From the NCBI RefSeq assembly GCF_018070575.1, contig NZ_JAGPXN010000008.1, forward strand, positions 124,001-188,000: a stretch of 64,000 nucleotides of DNA, given 5' to 3'. Both the position numbers and the translations under genes were made by a program. The number at the start of each line of letters is the position of its first letter. Position 1 is the first letter of the stretch. Below are positions 9,501 to 16,512 of the stretch, one piece after another. This DNA is from Micromonospora sp. C31 (GTDB lineage: Bacteria > Actinomycetota > Actinomycetes > Mycobacteriales > Micromonosporaceae). A model generated the notes under the pieces. The model had not been told where the DNA came from and ran no database searches. It worked only from the letters and a program-made list of their open reading frames with translations.

Positions 9501-11055
9501 CCAGGCCGCAGTCGGCGACGCCGAGCGCGGCGCGGTCGCCGGAGACCACCATCACCACGGCGCCGTCGCGTTGCAGCGCCCGCACCGACTCGACCAGCCG
9601 GTCGCGGCCCGGCAGGTGGGCGTCGGCGAAGCCGTACCGCTGCTCGTCGTCGCCGGCCACGACCAGCCGCAGGCCGGCCTGGCGGGCGGCGGCCGGCAGG
9701 GCGTCGACGCCCGGCGCCGGCTCCGGCTCGACCCGCAGCACGGCGGCGAGGGTGTCGCCGTCGGCCAGGCCGAGCAGGGTGCCGCCCGCGTCGCGCAGCC
9801 GCCGGCTGTCGGCGGTGTCGCCCGGGTTCTCGACGTCCAGCGTGTCCAACGGCCCGAGCCGCCAGCCGTCGGCGTGCCGCGGCTGCCGGGGGGCGGCGGG
9901 GTCGAAGAGGGCGAACGCGCGCCCCGCAACCTGCCCGGTGTCCGCCCCGCCCAGCGGCGCCAGGTCCGCCAGCACGCCCCGGTCGGAGCCGAGCACGGCG
10001 GCGTCCAGTACCAGGGTGTCGATGCGGTCCAGTTCGCGCAGCACGCTGCGGTCCATCGCGATGACCCCGCGCCGGGCGAGGATCCGGCCGAGCTGCGCGG
10101 CGTACCCCTCGCGTCCGCTGCCAGGAGCCTTGGGCAGCGTGGAGAGGCCCAGCGCGGCGGCCCGCTTCGGGCCCACGACGGGCGTCGCGGCGGCTGCGGC
10201 GGCGGCGCCCGCGGCGAGGCTGCGGGACACGTACTTCTCGACGGGGCCGTCCGGCTTCGGCCGGGGGCGCTCCACCTTCGGCGCCCGGGCCACGGCCCGT
10301 TCCGGGTCGCCGGTCAGTCGGGGTTCGGCCTGCGTCCACGCGCGGAGCTGGGCCCGCGCCTCGCCCCACTGGACCACCCGCTGCGCGCCGTCGAGCACGA
10401 GCCCGGTCCAGCCGCCCGTCAGGCCCTGCACCACCGCTTCGGCGAGCGGGAAGAGCAGTTCGGCCCGGGGGTCGGCGCGCAGCCCCCGGTTCGCCAGCGC
10501 GTGCAGCCTCGGGTGCAGGTCGACCGCGCCGAGCAGCCCGGCGACCTCCCCGGGCACCGGTGTGAACGGCAGGATCCGGGTGGCGGCGGAGAGGCTCAGG
10601 CCCAGGGCGTCGGAGGCCAACGCGCCGAGGGTGCGCGGCGTGCGCGGTCCCTCCTCGGGCGGGTGCGGCGGTGGGATCTCCGGGTCCGGCTCGTGTGGGC
10701 AGGCGCGTTCGGTGCGGGCGACGGTCGCGATGAGGTCCCGCAGGGCCGGCTCCGGCGTACCGACGGCGACGACCACCCGGCCGGACGGGGCGTTGACCCG
10801 GGCCCACCGTACGCCGGGCATCCGCTCCAACGCTGCCTCGACCTGACGCGCGAGGACGTCGCCGCCGTCCTGGCAGACCCCGAGCACCTCGATGTGGTGC
10901 CGGCCGGGGCGGGACCAGACCCGGCGTCGGCCCAGCCCGGCCACCCGCACCAGGCGGGCCGCCAGGGCACCGACGTTCCGGGACGCCTCGCCGACGATCG
11001 ACGGCACCGGGACCGGCGGAAGGAGCCGGCCGGCGGCGCGGCCCAGGGAGATCAT
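6592..11055 (-). CDS. Giant CtpI-like cation-transporting P-type ATPase
   Basis: A 1487-residue membrane ATPase. The C-terminal half holds a complete P2-like pump: TGES (781-784) in the actuator domain, PEGLP (895-899) in the membrane, the phosphorylated Asp938 in DKTGTLTEG, and TGDGAND starting at 1216. The N-terminal 600 residues look like a decayed second pump half: LVLDAAVLGSD at Asp351 sits where DKTGT is expected, and VVSGDRAALGV at Asp507 where TGDGxND is expected. Residues 50-120 resemble a heavy-metal-associated-like fold without a clear CxxC. Length and layout match mycobacterial CtpI (over 1600 residues). The ion is not established; PEGLP argues for alkali or alkaline-earth rather than soft-metal transport. 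ATG 11055 opens the longest consistent frame. Confidence 0.88.
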   Translation of the reverse strand: MISLGRAAGRLLPPVPVPSIVGEASRNVGALAARLVRVAGLGRRRVWSRPGRHHIEVLGVCQDGGDVLARQVEAALERMPGVRWARVNAPSGRVVVAVGTPEPALRDLIATVARTERACPHEPDPEIPPPHPPEEGPRTPRTLGALASDALGLSLSAATRILPFTPVPGEVAGLLGAVDLHPRLHALANRGLRADPRAELLFPLAEAVVQGLTGGWTGLVLDGAQRVVQWGEARAQLRAWTQAEPRLTGDPERAVARAPKVERPRPKPDGPVEKYVSRSLAAGAAAAAAATPVVGPKRAAALGLSTLPKAPGSGREGYAAQLGRILARRGVIAMDRSVLRELDRIDTLVLDAAVLGSDRGVLADLAPLGGADTGQVAGRAFALFDPAAPRQPRHADGWRLGPLDTLDVENPGDTADSRRLRDAGGTLLGLADGDTLAAVLRVEPEPAPGVDALPAAARQAGLRLVVAGDDEQRYGFADAHLPGRDRLVESVRALQRDGAVVMVVSGDRAALGVADCGLGLSGPEEPPPWGAHLLAGADLRVAALLIEATGVAHRMTRQNIGLAVAGTGLGALGAFTAAPARLPNRALAAVNGAAALAFAHGVLRAHRLPDRPDGPAPAVKAWHLMPSSTVLDQLDTDPDGLTTAEAERRRGDRTVRASGPTGLLRAFVDELTNPLTPVLAAGAVLSATFGSPVDAALVGGVVGGSALLGAVHQHNTERSLAELLSRSAVTARVRRDGAERTLPAEELVPGDVVLLESGDAVPADCRVLGSAGLEMDESSLTGESLPVGKTEQPVVAAAVADRRSMLYEGTSVAAGHGTAVVVATGADTEAGRSLAMARQAPPSSGVEARLGRLTRAAIPLAAGSAVAVAGAGLLRGVPLAQTAATAANLAVASVPEGLPFLVSAAQLAAARRLAEHGALVRNPRTIEALGRVDVLCFDKTGTLTEGQLMLAGVGDDGRYAPVDRLDDALRLTLATALRATPGADEPHDLAQQTDRAVRAGAQTAGVTEQTGAQGWEPVDGLPFEPSRGYHATVGRAGDRLLLSVKGAPESVLPRCSARRTPEGGDEPLDDEGRDGLHAMLADRAAAGHRILAVAECRVSSPGVTDGQVHDLTFVGLLALADGVRESAAPAVRRIRQAGVHTIMITGDHPATAAAIAATISAHEEQRVVTATELDQLDDEALAARLAATDVVARCTPAHKVRIIQALQTCGRTVAMTGDGANDAAAIRLADVGIALGQRGTPAARAAADLVVTDDRLETIIATLVEGRAMWSSVRHALSILVGGNLGEIAFSVLTAAATGHSALTGRQLLLVNLLTDLAPALAIAVRPPAADHADGLLREGPDTSLGETMTREIGLRAAATTLGATAGWTLARYTGRRRRAGTVALVSLVGTQLGQTVLAGGTSPAVLASTAASLGVLVVVVQTPGVSHFFGCTPLGPVGWSIATGSALGATLANGALTRLVERLPRPESGPADPSDSPGRSPADGPA

Positions 11056-11419
11056 CGAGGCGTACGACCGGACAGGCGCCGGTCAGGCACCTCGCGACCG
11101 CTGCTCCCGCCGTACGCCATCTCGCCTCCCACGCCTGCGCTCCGGCGGCCTGGCTTCCCGGCGGGTCGTGCGTTATGCCCTCGGAGCAGCGGAAGTTCCT
11201 TCCGCACGGCGGGCGGGGCCCGGCGGCCGTGCGCGCATCGAGCTTCCGCCGGTCTCGGGGGCCGGAGAGAGAGCCGGATCACCCTTGACCTCAATCCGGG
11301 TTGAGGTCAGAGGCTGATCACGTGCTGATCGAACTGCTCCGCTGCGAGGCGGGTACGCCGGACCCGCGGCCCAGCCTCGGCCACCGACCGCCGCGGCTGC
11401 CGCACCCGGCGGGCCGGAG
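11056..11419. other. Divergent intergenic region, CtpI-like gene / MFS gene
   Basis: No convincing coding sequence in these 364 bases. The part near 11285-11315 carries the SoxR/MerR-type operator listed separately; nothing else is recognised. Confidence 0.6.
11285..11315 (+). promoter_or_regulatory. SoxR/MerR-type operator-promoter upstream of MFS gene
   Basis: TTGACC (11285-11290) overlaps a perfect inverted repeat GACCTCAA-N6-TTGAGGTC (11287-11308). The core CCTCAA-N6-TTGAGG has the same 18-bp geometry as the SoxR box. A 19-bp spacer, typical of MerR-family-activated promoters, leads to a weak GAGGCT hexamer. It points toward the MFS gene 105 bases downstream. No MerR-family gene is in the window. 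Confidence 0.65.
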
Positions 11420-12814
11420 GTGACCGACACTGCGGCGCCCGCGGCCCCGGCCGCCGGTGAGGCCGGGCTCTTCGCACCCCGGCTGCGGGCGATGACGGTG
11501 GGCAGCGTCGCGCTGATCTCGCTGCTCGCCTTCGAGGCGCTGGCGGTGGGCACCGCCATGCCGACCGTCGCCCGCAGCCTCGACGGGCTGGCCCTCTACG
11601 GGATCGCCTTCGGGGGGCCGTTCGCCGCCGGCGTGCTCGCCATGGTGGCCTCCGGCATCTGGTGCGACTCCCGGGGGCCCCGGGCGCCGATGTGGCACGG
11701 GCTCGTCTGGTTCGTGCTGGGGCTGCTGCTCGCCGGCGGCGCCACCAGCATGGGCGTCCTGGTGGCCGGCCGGATCGTGCAGGGCTTCGGCTCCGGTCTG
11801 CTCTCGGTGGCGCTGTACGTGATCGTCGGGCAGGCGTACCCGGAGGCGTCGCACCGGCGGATCTTCGCGGCGTTCGCCGCCGCGTGGGTCGTACCGTCGC
11901 TGGTCGGGCCGGCGCTGGCCGGCCTGATCGTGGAACACCTCGGTTGGCGCTGGGTCTTCCTGGCGGTGCCGGTGGTGGCGGTGCCGGCGGTGCTGCTGAT
12001 CCACCCCGGCCTGCGGTCGATCGGCGCGACCACGGTGACCGGGCTGCCGTCCGGCGCACTGGCCCGGATCGGCTGGGCCTGCGGGGCGGGGGTGAGCGCC
12101 GCACTGTTGCACATCGGGGGGCAGCAGCGCGGCGCCGCCGCCGTCGGGTTGGCGGCCCTGGCGCTGGTCGGGCTGCTGGTCTGCGCGCCCCGGCTGCTGC
12201 CGGCCGGGTTCCTGCGCGCCGGCCGGGGCCTGCCCACGGTGATCGGGCTGCGCGGTCTCGCCTCGGCGGCGTTCGTCGGCGCGGAGGTGGTCATCCCGCT
12301 GATGCTCTCCCGGGAGCGCGGGCTGTCGCCGACCGCCGCCGGCCTGGTCCTGACCACCGGCGCGCTCGCCTGGTCGGCGGGTTCCTGGTTGCAGGGGCGG
12401 ATGCCCGCCCCGCGCTCCCGGGCCACCCTGCCCAGGGCGGGTCTGACGTGCATCGCGGCCGGTACGGCCGTGGTCACGCTCGCCGTCGCGCCGGCGGTGC
12501 CGGTCTGGGTCGGCGTGCTCGGCTGGGCCGGCGCGGGCCTCGGCATGGGGCTGCTCTACCCCTCGCTGTCGGTGCTCACGCTGGAGCTGTCCGCCCCCGG
12601 CGAGCAGGGCCGTAACAGCTCCTCGCTGCAACTGGGCGACTCGCTCTTCGCGGCGACCGTGCTGGCGCTCACCGGCGCCGTGCTCGCCGCCGGGGAGGCC
12701 CCGGGTCCGGCCAGCTACGCCGGCACGCTCGCGGTGGCCTCCGGGCTGGCCCTGCTGGGTGTCGTGCTCGCCGGTCGGGTGGTGCCCGGCCCGCCCGGGG
12801 TCCGCGTCGGCTGA
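11420..12814 (+). CDS. MFS transporter
   Basis: A 464-residue polytopic membrane protein with about 12 or more hydrophobic segments and the arginine-rich loop and glycine-rich helices of the major facilitator superfamily (for example GRIVQGFGSGLLSVALYVI, the motif C-like region). It resembles drug-efflux MFS proteins of the DHA2/EmrB-like type, but the substrate cannot be assigned. The GTG start at 11420 follows GGAGG by only a few bases and no better start is visible upstream in frame. A SoxR/MerR-type operator lies 105 bases upstream, which suggests induction by redox-active or cationic compounds. Confidence 0.87.
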   Translation: MTDTAAPAAPAAGEAGLFAPRLRAMTVGSVALISLLAFEALAVGTAMPTVARSLDGLALYGIAFGGPFAAGVLAMVASGIWCDSRGPRAPMWHGLVWFVLGLLLAGGATSMGVLVAGRIVQGFGSGLLSVALYVIVGQAYPEASHRRIFAAFAAAWVVPSLVGPALAGLIVEHLGWRWVFLAVPVVAVPAVLLIHPGLRSIGATTVTGLPSGALARIGWACGAGVSAALLHIGGQQRGAAAVGLAALALVGLLVCAPRLLPAGFLRAGRGLPTVIGLRGLASAAFVGAEVVIPLMLSRERGLSPTAAGLVLTTGALAWSAGSWLQGRMPAPRSRATLPRAGLTCIAAGTAVVTLAVAPAVPVWVGVLGWAGAGLGMGLLYPSLSVLTLELSAPGEQGRNSSSLQLGDSLFAATVLALTGAVLAAGEAPGPASYAGTLAVASGLALLGVVLAGRVVPGPPGVRVG

Positions 12815-13016
12815 CCGCTCCGGTCGTTGGGACGGCTGGCGGCGATGGGCCGATGCGGGCCCCGGTGGTGGCGGGCGGGGTCACGGCGGGCTTGCTGGTC
12901 ACCCGGGCCGACCTGCCCCGGTGAGCCGCCGCACAGTCGGTCACACGCGCGGGCCGGGTGCCGTCTGCACCACTGTCGCGTGTCGGGCGCGACGGCAGGA
13001 GCGAGGGAGGTGGACC

Positions 13017-13802
13017 ATGCGGGTGCTGGTCACCGGGGCGGGCGGTCGGCTCGGACGGGTGGTGCTGCCCCGGTTGCGCGCCGAGGGCTGGGAGGTCCGG
13101 GCGACGAGCCGGCGGGCGCGTACCGATCCGTCGGTGCGGTGGGCGGTGGTCGACCTGGCCACCGGGGAGGGGGTGGTCGAGGCGGTGTCCGGTGTGGACG
13201 CCGTCCTGCACCTGGCCTCGTCGCCCAACCGGGGGCGGCAGACCCACCGGGTCGACGTGCTCGGCACGCGCCGGCTGGTCGTGGCCGCCGGCCAGGCGGG
13301 CGTACGGCACCTGGTCCACGTCTCGATCGTGGGGGTGGACCGGGTGCCGATCCCCTACTACCGGCACAAGCTCGCCGCGGAGCAGGTCGTGGCGGCCGGG
13401 ACGGTGCCGTGGACCGTGCTGCGGGCGACCCAGTTCCCGGAGTTCCTCGACGGGATGCTGCGCGGAGCGAGTCGGCTCGGTCCGGTGCTCGGCGACCCGG
13501 CGGTGCTCGCCCAGCCGGTCGATCCCGGCGAGGTCGCGGACCGCCTGGTCCGACGGCTCACCGCCGGCCCGCTGCGAGGCGTCGAGGAGTACGGCGGCCC
13601 GGAGGTGCTCCGCTTCGACGAGGCGGCCCGCGCGTGGACGGCCGCCCGGCGCTCCCGCCGTCCGCTGCTGCCGGTGCGGATACCCGGCCGGCTCGGCCGT
13701 GCCCTGCGCTCGGGTGGCCTGGTCACCGGGGCGGCCCCGACGGGCACCCGGACCTGGGCCGACCATCTCGCCGACACGTACGGGGGAACCGGCGCAAGAT
13801 GA
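13017..13802 (+). CDS. NAD(P)-binding SDR-family protein
   Basis: A 261-residue atypical short-chain dehydrogenase/NmrA-like protein. The Rossmann nucleotide-binding motif VTGAGGRLGR is at residues 4-13, a hydrophobic strand with VDAVLHLASSPN follows near 60-70, and YYRHKLAAEQVV (about 116-127) supplies a YxxxK-like pair. Such proteins are NAD(P)H-dependent reductases or redox sensors; the substrate is not known. ATG 13017 has GGGAGG nine bases upstream. The next gene begins 38 bases downstream from its own leaderless-type promoter, so the two need not be one operon. Confidence 0.85.
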   Translation: MRVLVTGAGGRLGRVVLPRLRAEGWEVRATSRRARTDPSVRWAVVDLATGEGVVEAVSGVDAVLHLASSPNRGRQTHRVDVLGTRRLVVAAGQAGVRHLVHVSIVGVDRVPIPYYRHKLAAEQVVAAGTVPWTVLRATQFPEFLDGMLRGASRLGPVLGDPAVLAQPVDPGEVADRLVRRLTAGPLRGVEEYGGPEVLRFDEAARAWTAARRSRRPLLPVRIPGRLGRALRSGGLVTGAAPTGTRTWADHLADTYGGTGAR

Positions 13803-13827
13803 ACGGCTCCCGCGTTCACGTCCGACC

Positions 13828-13833
13828 TACCGT
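13828..13833 (+). promoter_or_regulatory. Leaderless -10 hexamer for small membrane gene
   Basis: TACCGT stands six bases before ATG 13840 with no Shine-Dalgarno between. Confidence 0.5.
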
Positions 13834-13839
13834 GACGCC

Positions 13840-14034
13840 ATGTTCGCCATGGTCACCACCGTCGTCCTGTACGTCGCCGGATTCGTCTTCCTCTACGGCG
13901 TGATCCGGCTCGCCGTCCGTCACGCCCTGGAGGAGATGGAGGTGCGTCGGGTCAAGGCCGAGCGGGCGGAGGAACTGGCCGCCGTACGGGATCGCGCCCT
14001 GTTGCGCGAGAAGGGCTTCCTCACGGGCAACTGA
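13840..14034 (+). CDS. Small single-pass membrane protein
   Basis: A 64-residue protein with one hydrophobic helix (residues 5-24, TTVVLYVAGFVFLYGVI) and a highly charged, helical C-terminal tail (VRRVKAERAEELAAVRDRA). I do not recognise the family. GC3 is high along the frame and the start is supported by a TACCGT hexamer six bases upstream. The topology suggests an N-out or N-in anchor with a cytoplasmic coiled-coil-like tail. A 15-bp tandem repeat array begins 68 bases after the stop. Confidence 0.65.
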   Translation: MFAMVTTVVLYVAGFVFLYGVIRLAVRHALEEMEVRRVKAERAEELAAVRDRALLREKGFLTGN

Positions 14035-14102
14035 CCCGACGCCACCCCGGCCCGGCCCTGGCTGCCTCCCCCCGGCGGTGCTCTTCCTGTCGGTGCCCGG
14101 CG

Positions 14103-14282
14103 GGTCCGTCTCCGGCGGGTCCGTCTCCGGCTGGTCCGTCTCCGGCTGGTCCGTCTCCGGCTGGTCCGTCTCCGGCCGGTCCGTCTCCGGCCGGTCCGTC
14201 TCCGGCCGGTCCGTCTCCGGCCGGTCCGTCCCCGGCCGGTCCGTCTCCGGCCGGTCCGTCCCCGGCCGGCCCGTCCCGGGTG
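14103..14282. repeat. 15-bp tandem repeat array, about 12 copies
   Basis: Eleven nearly identical copies of GGTCCGTCTCCGGCN lie head to tail from 14103 to 14267, and a twelfth decayed copy runs to 14282. The last base varies (G, T, T, T, then C) and two copies have CCCC for CTCC. It lies between the stops of two convergent small genes, so it is probably untranslated. There are no spacers, so it is not a CRISPR array. Confidence 0.9.
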
Positions 14283-14312
14283 GTCCGGGACGGGGGCCGG
14301 TGTTCCTGGTGG

Positions 14313-14513
14313 CTAGAAGTCGGCGGCCACGGCCAGGTTGAACTTGTCGATGGCGGCCTTCTTCTCCGGCGGGAGCGCCTCGACGTCGATCCGGTCGGTC
14401 TCGGCCCTCCCGTCGTGGGTGTCGACACCCTTGAGGAGATGGTCGACGATGGAGTTCGCCTCTTCGGTGGTGAAGCCGGCGTCGGTCAGGATGTCCAGCG
14501 GAAGATCACTCAT
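14313..14513 (-). CDS. Small acidic hypothetical protein
   Basis: A 66-residue soluble, acidic protein. I do not recognise the family. The sequence is strongly codon-biased for this genome (nearly all third positions G or C), which supports coding. It looks mostly helical, with GFTTEEANSIVDHLL near the N-terminus and LPPEKKAAIDKFNLA near the C-terminus; there are no Cys residues and no signal peptide. It lies between the tandem repeat array and the divergent YbaK-family gene. No ribosome binding site is obvious. Confidence 0.6.
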   Translation of the reverse strand: MSDLPLDILTDAGFTTEEANSIVDHLLKGVDTHDGRAETDRIDVEALPPEKKAAIDKFNLAVAADF

Positions 14514-14663
14514 GTCGGCGGCGGTACCCGGCAGCCCCGGCTCTCACACCCCGCCGAGCCGCGTCTCGGGATCGATAGGGGTGACCCCCTGCCGGCGACG
14601 TTTCCGGCCGTCGGCGGTGTGGTGGAACCCTGGGCGTGGCCGGGTGCGAGGATCGCAGGCGTG

Positions 14664-15212
14664 ATGGGGACGCTGAAGACCGAACCTGCCCGCAGCCGGC
14701 TCGACCTGCTGGCGCCGCCGGTCGCCGCCGCCGTCGGGCAGTGGCCCGCCGAGGCGCCGGTGGACGTGGACGACGTGCTGGTGGCGCCGATCGACGCGGA
14801 ACTCGCCGACACCGCCGCCTTCTGCGCCGCGTACGAGGTGGGGCTGGACGAGTCGGCCAACTGCGTCGTGGTGGCCGGCAAGCGTGAGGGGGCGGTGCGC
14901 TACGCCGCCTGTGTCGTGCTCGCCACCACCCGCGTCGACGTCAACGGGGTGGCCCGGCGCGTGCTCGACGTGCGGAAGGCGAGCTTCGCGCCGATGGCCG
15001 AGGCGGTGGAGTTGACCGGCATGGAGTACGGCGGCATCACTCCGATCGGGCTGCCGGAGCAGTGGCCGATCCTCGTCGACGCGCGGGTGATCGCCGCCCC
15101 GCACGTGATCATCGGGTCGGGCGTACGGCACAGCAAGATTGCGCTGCCCGGGCCGGCGCTCGGCGCCCTGCCCGGCGTGCGTGTCGTGGAAGGGCTGGCC
15201 AGATCGGCCTAA
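14664..15212 (+). CDS. YbaK/ProX-like aminoacyl-tRNA editing protein
   Basis: A 182-residue stand-alone YbaK/EbsC-domain protein, the family that hydrolyses mischarged tRNAs such as Ala-tRNAPro or Cys-tRNAPro. The editing-domain features visible are SANCVVVAGKREG (about residues 62-75), the conserved Lys in VRKASFAP (about 105-112), and GGITPIGLP with the GxxP-type loop. The start may be ATG 14664 or the adjacent GTG 14661; GAGGA at 14648-14652 could serve either. proS lies about 2 kb downstream on the other strand, and its own enzyme also carries the internal editing insertion, so both cis and trans proofreading are probable here. Confidence 0.88.
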   Translation: MGTLKTEPARSRLDLLAPPVAAAVGQWPAEAPVDVDDVLVAPIDAELADTAAFCAAYEVGLDESANCVVVAGKREGAVRYAACVVLATTRVDVNGVARRVLDVRKASFAPMAEAVELTGMEYGGITPIGLPEQWPILVDARVIAAPHVIIGSGVRHSKIALPGPALGALPGVRVVEGLARSA

Positions 15213-15232
15213 GTAGTCACAGACGTCGATAT

Positions 15233-15248
15233 CGTTGCACGTGAAACA
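15233..15248. promoter_or_regulatory. Candidate parS (ParB-binding) site
   Basis: CGTTGCACGTGAAACA matches the 16-bp parS consensus TGTTTCACGTGAAACA at 14 of 16 positions, with the central palindromic GCACGTGAAAC nearly intact. It lies in the gap after the YbaK-family gene, roughly 15 kb from gyrA and so close to the replication origin, where actinobacterial parS sites cluster. Confidence 0.75.
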
Positions 15249-15318
15249 TCGCGCACGTCGATGTCCCGGGTCGGCGGCCGGTCGCGCCGATCCGCAGGGT
15301 GGCTCAGTCGGCTTCGGC

Positions 15319-15405
15319 CTTGCGACGCTTTGGCTCAGGCAGGGCGGCTTGCGGCGCCTTGGCTGGGGCAGGGCGACTTGCGACGCTATGGCTGGGGCAG
15401 GGCGG
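15319..15405. repeat. 29-bp tandem repeat, three copies
   Basis: Three imperfect head-to-tail copies of a 29-bp unit beginning CTTGCGACGC and ending CAGGGCGG start at 15319, 15348 and 15377. The array ends three bases before the DsbA-like gene stop codon, in a convergent gap. Copies differ at several positions. Confidence 0.8.
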
Positions 15406-15408
15406 GTT

Positions 15409-16044
15409 TCAGTCGGCCGCTGCCTCGCGACGCTCCACCTCGGCCATGGCGGCGAGCAGCGTATCGGGCTCCTGGGCGCCGGTGACCGCGTACCTGCCGG
15501 CCAGCACGAAGGTGGGCACGCTGGTCACCCCGATCTGCCGGGCGGTGGCCAGCTCGTCGGAGAGTTCCGCCGTCCGCTCGCCCGAGTCGAGGAAGCGGCG
15601 GGCCTCGGCCGCGTCCAGGCCCACCTCGGCGGCGAGCCCGGCGAGCGCGTCGCGGGAGCCCACGTCGACACCGTCGGTGAAGTGGGCGCGGTAGAGCGCG
15701 TCGACCATCTCGGCGGCGCGTCCCCGCTCGGTGGCCCAGTCGACCAGGCGGTGCGCGTCGAAGGTGTTCGCCGCGACGGCGCGGTCGAAGTCGAGCTTCA
15801 GGCCGACCTGGGTCGCCACCTCCGTCACCTGACCGAACATCTGCCGGACCCGGTCCGGCCCGCCGAACTTCGCGGCCATCGCCTCGACCAGCGGACGGGG
15901 CTCCGCCACCGGCGACGGATCGAGCTGGAACGGCCGGTAGCGGACGGTCACCTCGCCGTCGTACGACTCCAGGGCCTGCTCCAGCCGACGCTTGCCGATG
16001 TAGCACCAGGGGCACACGACGTCGGCGTAGATCTCGATCTCCAT
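15409..16044 (-). CDS. DsbA-family (FrnE-like) thioredoxin-fold protein
   Basis: A 211-residue oxidoreductase of the FrnE/DsbA type. It starts MEIEIYADVVCPWC, with the redox pair Cys11-Pro-Trp-Cys14, and the cis-proline loop is seen in TSVPTFVL near residue 175. A helical insert lies between. The absence of a signal peptide places it in the cytoplasm, where FrnE-like proteins act as disulfide isomerases or glutathione-S-transferase-like enzymes; the substrate is unknown. The ATG at 16044 is used because the catalytic motif then lies at the usual distance from the N-terminus. It follows sufE by 20 bases on the same strand and could be co-transcribed with it. Confidence 0.87.
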   Translation of the reverse strand: MEIEIYADVVCPWCYIGKRRLEQALESYDGEVTVRYRPFQLDPSPVAEPRPLVEAMAAKFGGPDRVRQMFGQVTEVATQVGLKLDFDRAVAANTFDAHRLVDWATERGRAAEMVDALYRAHFTDGVDVGSRDALAGLAAEVGLDAAEARRFLDSGERTAELSDELATARQIGVTSVPTFVLAGRYAVTGAQEPDTLLAAMAEVERREAAAD

Positions 16045-16064
16045 GTCGGGTGACAACCCTCCGT

Positions 16065-16493
16065 CTAGTGCGTCTGTTCCCGGACCTGCCGCTTGAGCCG
16101 GGCCAGGATGGCCGTGCCGCCGCGCACCCGCAGCGGGCTGATCGCCTGGGCCAGCCCCATCCGCTGGTAGAGGTCGTCGGGCACGGCGAGCACCTCGTCC
16201 GCGCTCGCCCCGGCCAGCCCCTCGGCGAGGATACCGGCGAACGCGCGCGTGGTCGGCGCCTCCGGCGGGCAGTCGAAGAGGGTCTCCACCGTCTTCTGCG
16301 GAGTCACCCGGGCGCGCAGGAAGAACGCCGTCTGACACTCCGGCACCTGCTCCATGCCCTCCCGGTCGGCGGAGCCGGCGGGCAGCGGCGGGATGACGTC
16401 GGCGTACTCCAGCAGCATCTCCAGCACCACGTCGCGGGGCGCGGCGGCGAACTCGTCGACGATCTCGGAAAGTCTGGCCGGCATGGATGACAT
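16065..16493 (-). CDS. sufE: SufE-family sulfur acceptor protein
   Basis: A 142-residue SufE homologue. The sulfur-accepting cysteine is Cys53 in QVPECQTAFF, equivalent to the catalytic Cys of SufE, which takes persulfide sulfur from the SufS cysteine desulfurase for Fe-S cluster assembly. There is no SufS gene in the window. The start is leaderless in type: TAGCCT lies seven bases before ATG 16493 and no Shine-Dalgarno is visible. A palindromic element covers the position expected for the -35 region of this promoter. The CBS gene immediately upstream on the same strand ends 75 bases away. Confidence 0.9.
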   Translation of the reverse strand: MSSMPARLSEIVDEFAAAPRDVVLEMLLEYADVIPPLPAGSADREGMEQVPECQTAFFLRARVTPQKTVETLFDCPPEAPTTRAFAGILAEGLAGASADEVLAVPDDLYQRMGLAQAISPLRVRGGTAILARLKRQVREQTH

Positions 16494-16500
16494 GCCCCGA

Positions 16501-16506
16501 GGCTAC
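16501..16506 (-). promoter_or_regulatory. Leaderless -10 hexamer for sufE
   Basis: On the minus strand TAGCCT lies seven bases before ATG 16493, without a Shine-Dalgarno. The -35 region would fall inside the palindromic element at 16513-16564. Confidence 0.5.
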
Positions 16507-16512
16507 CGCCGT

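Noticed and set aside
6548..10807. Very long open frame on the minus strand (about 1400 codons), Arg/Gly/Ala-rich
   Set aside because: It is a shadow of the P-type ATPase frame and lacks motifs; the ATPase frame has all catalytic signatures.
14103..14282. CRISPR-like array
   Set aside because: Units are head to tail without spacers and no cas genes are nearby.
14021..14428. Minus-strand frame with a collagen-like DGPAG repeat
   Set aside because: It overlaps the 66-residue gene in another frame and its repeat is a translation of the DNA tandem array; no start or ribosome site supports it.
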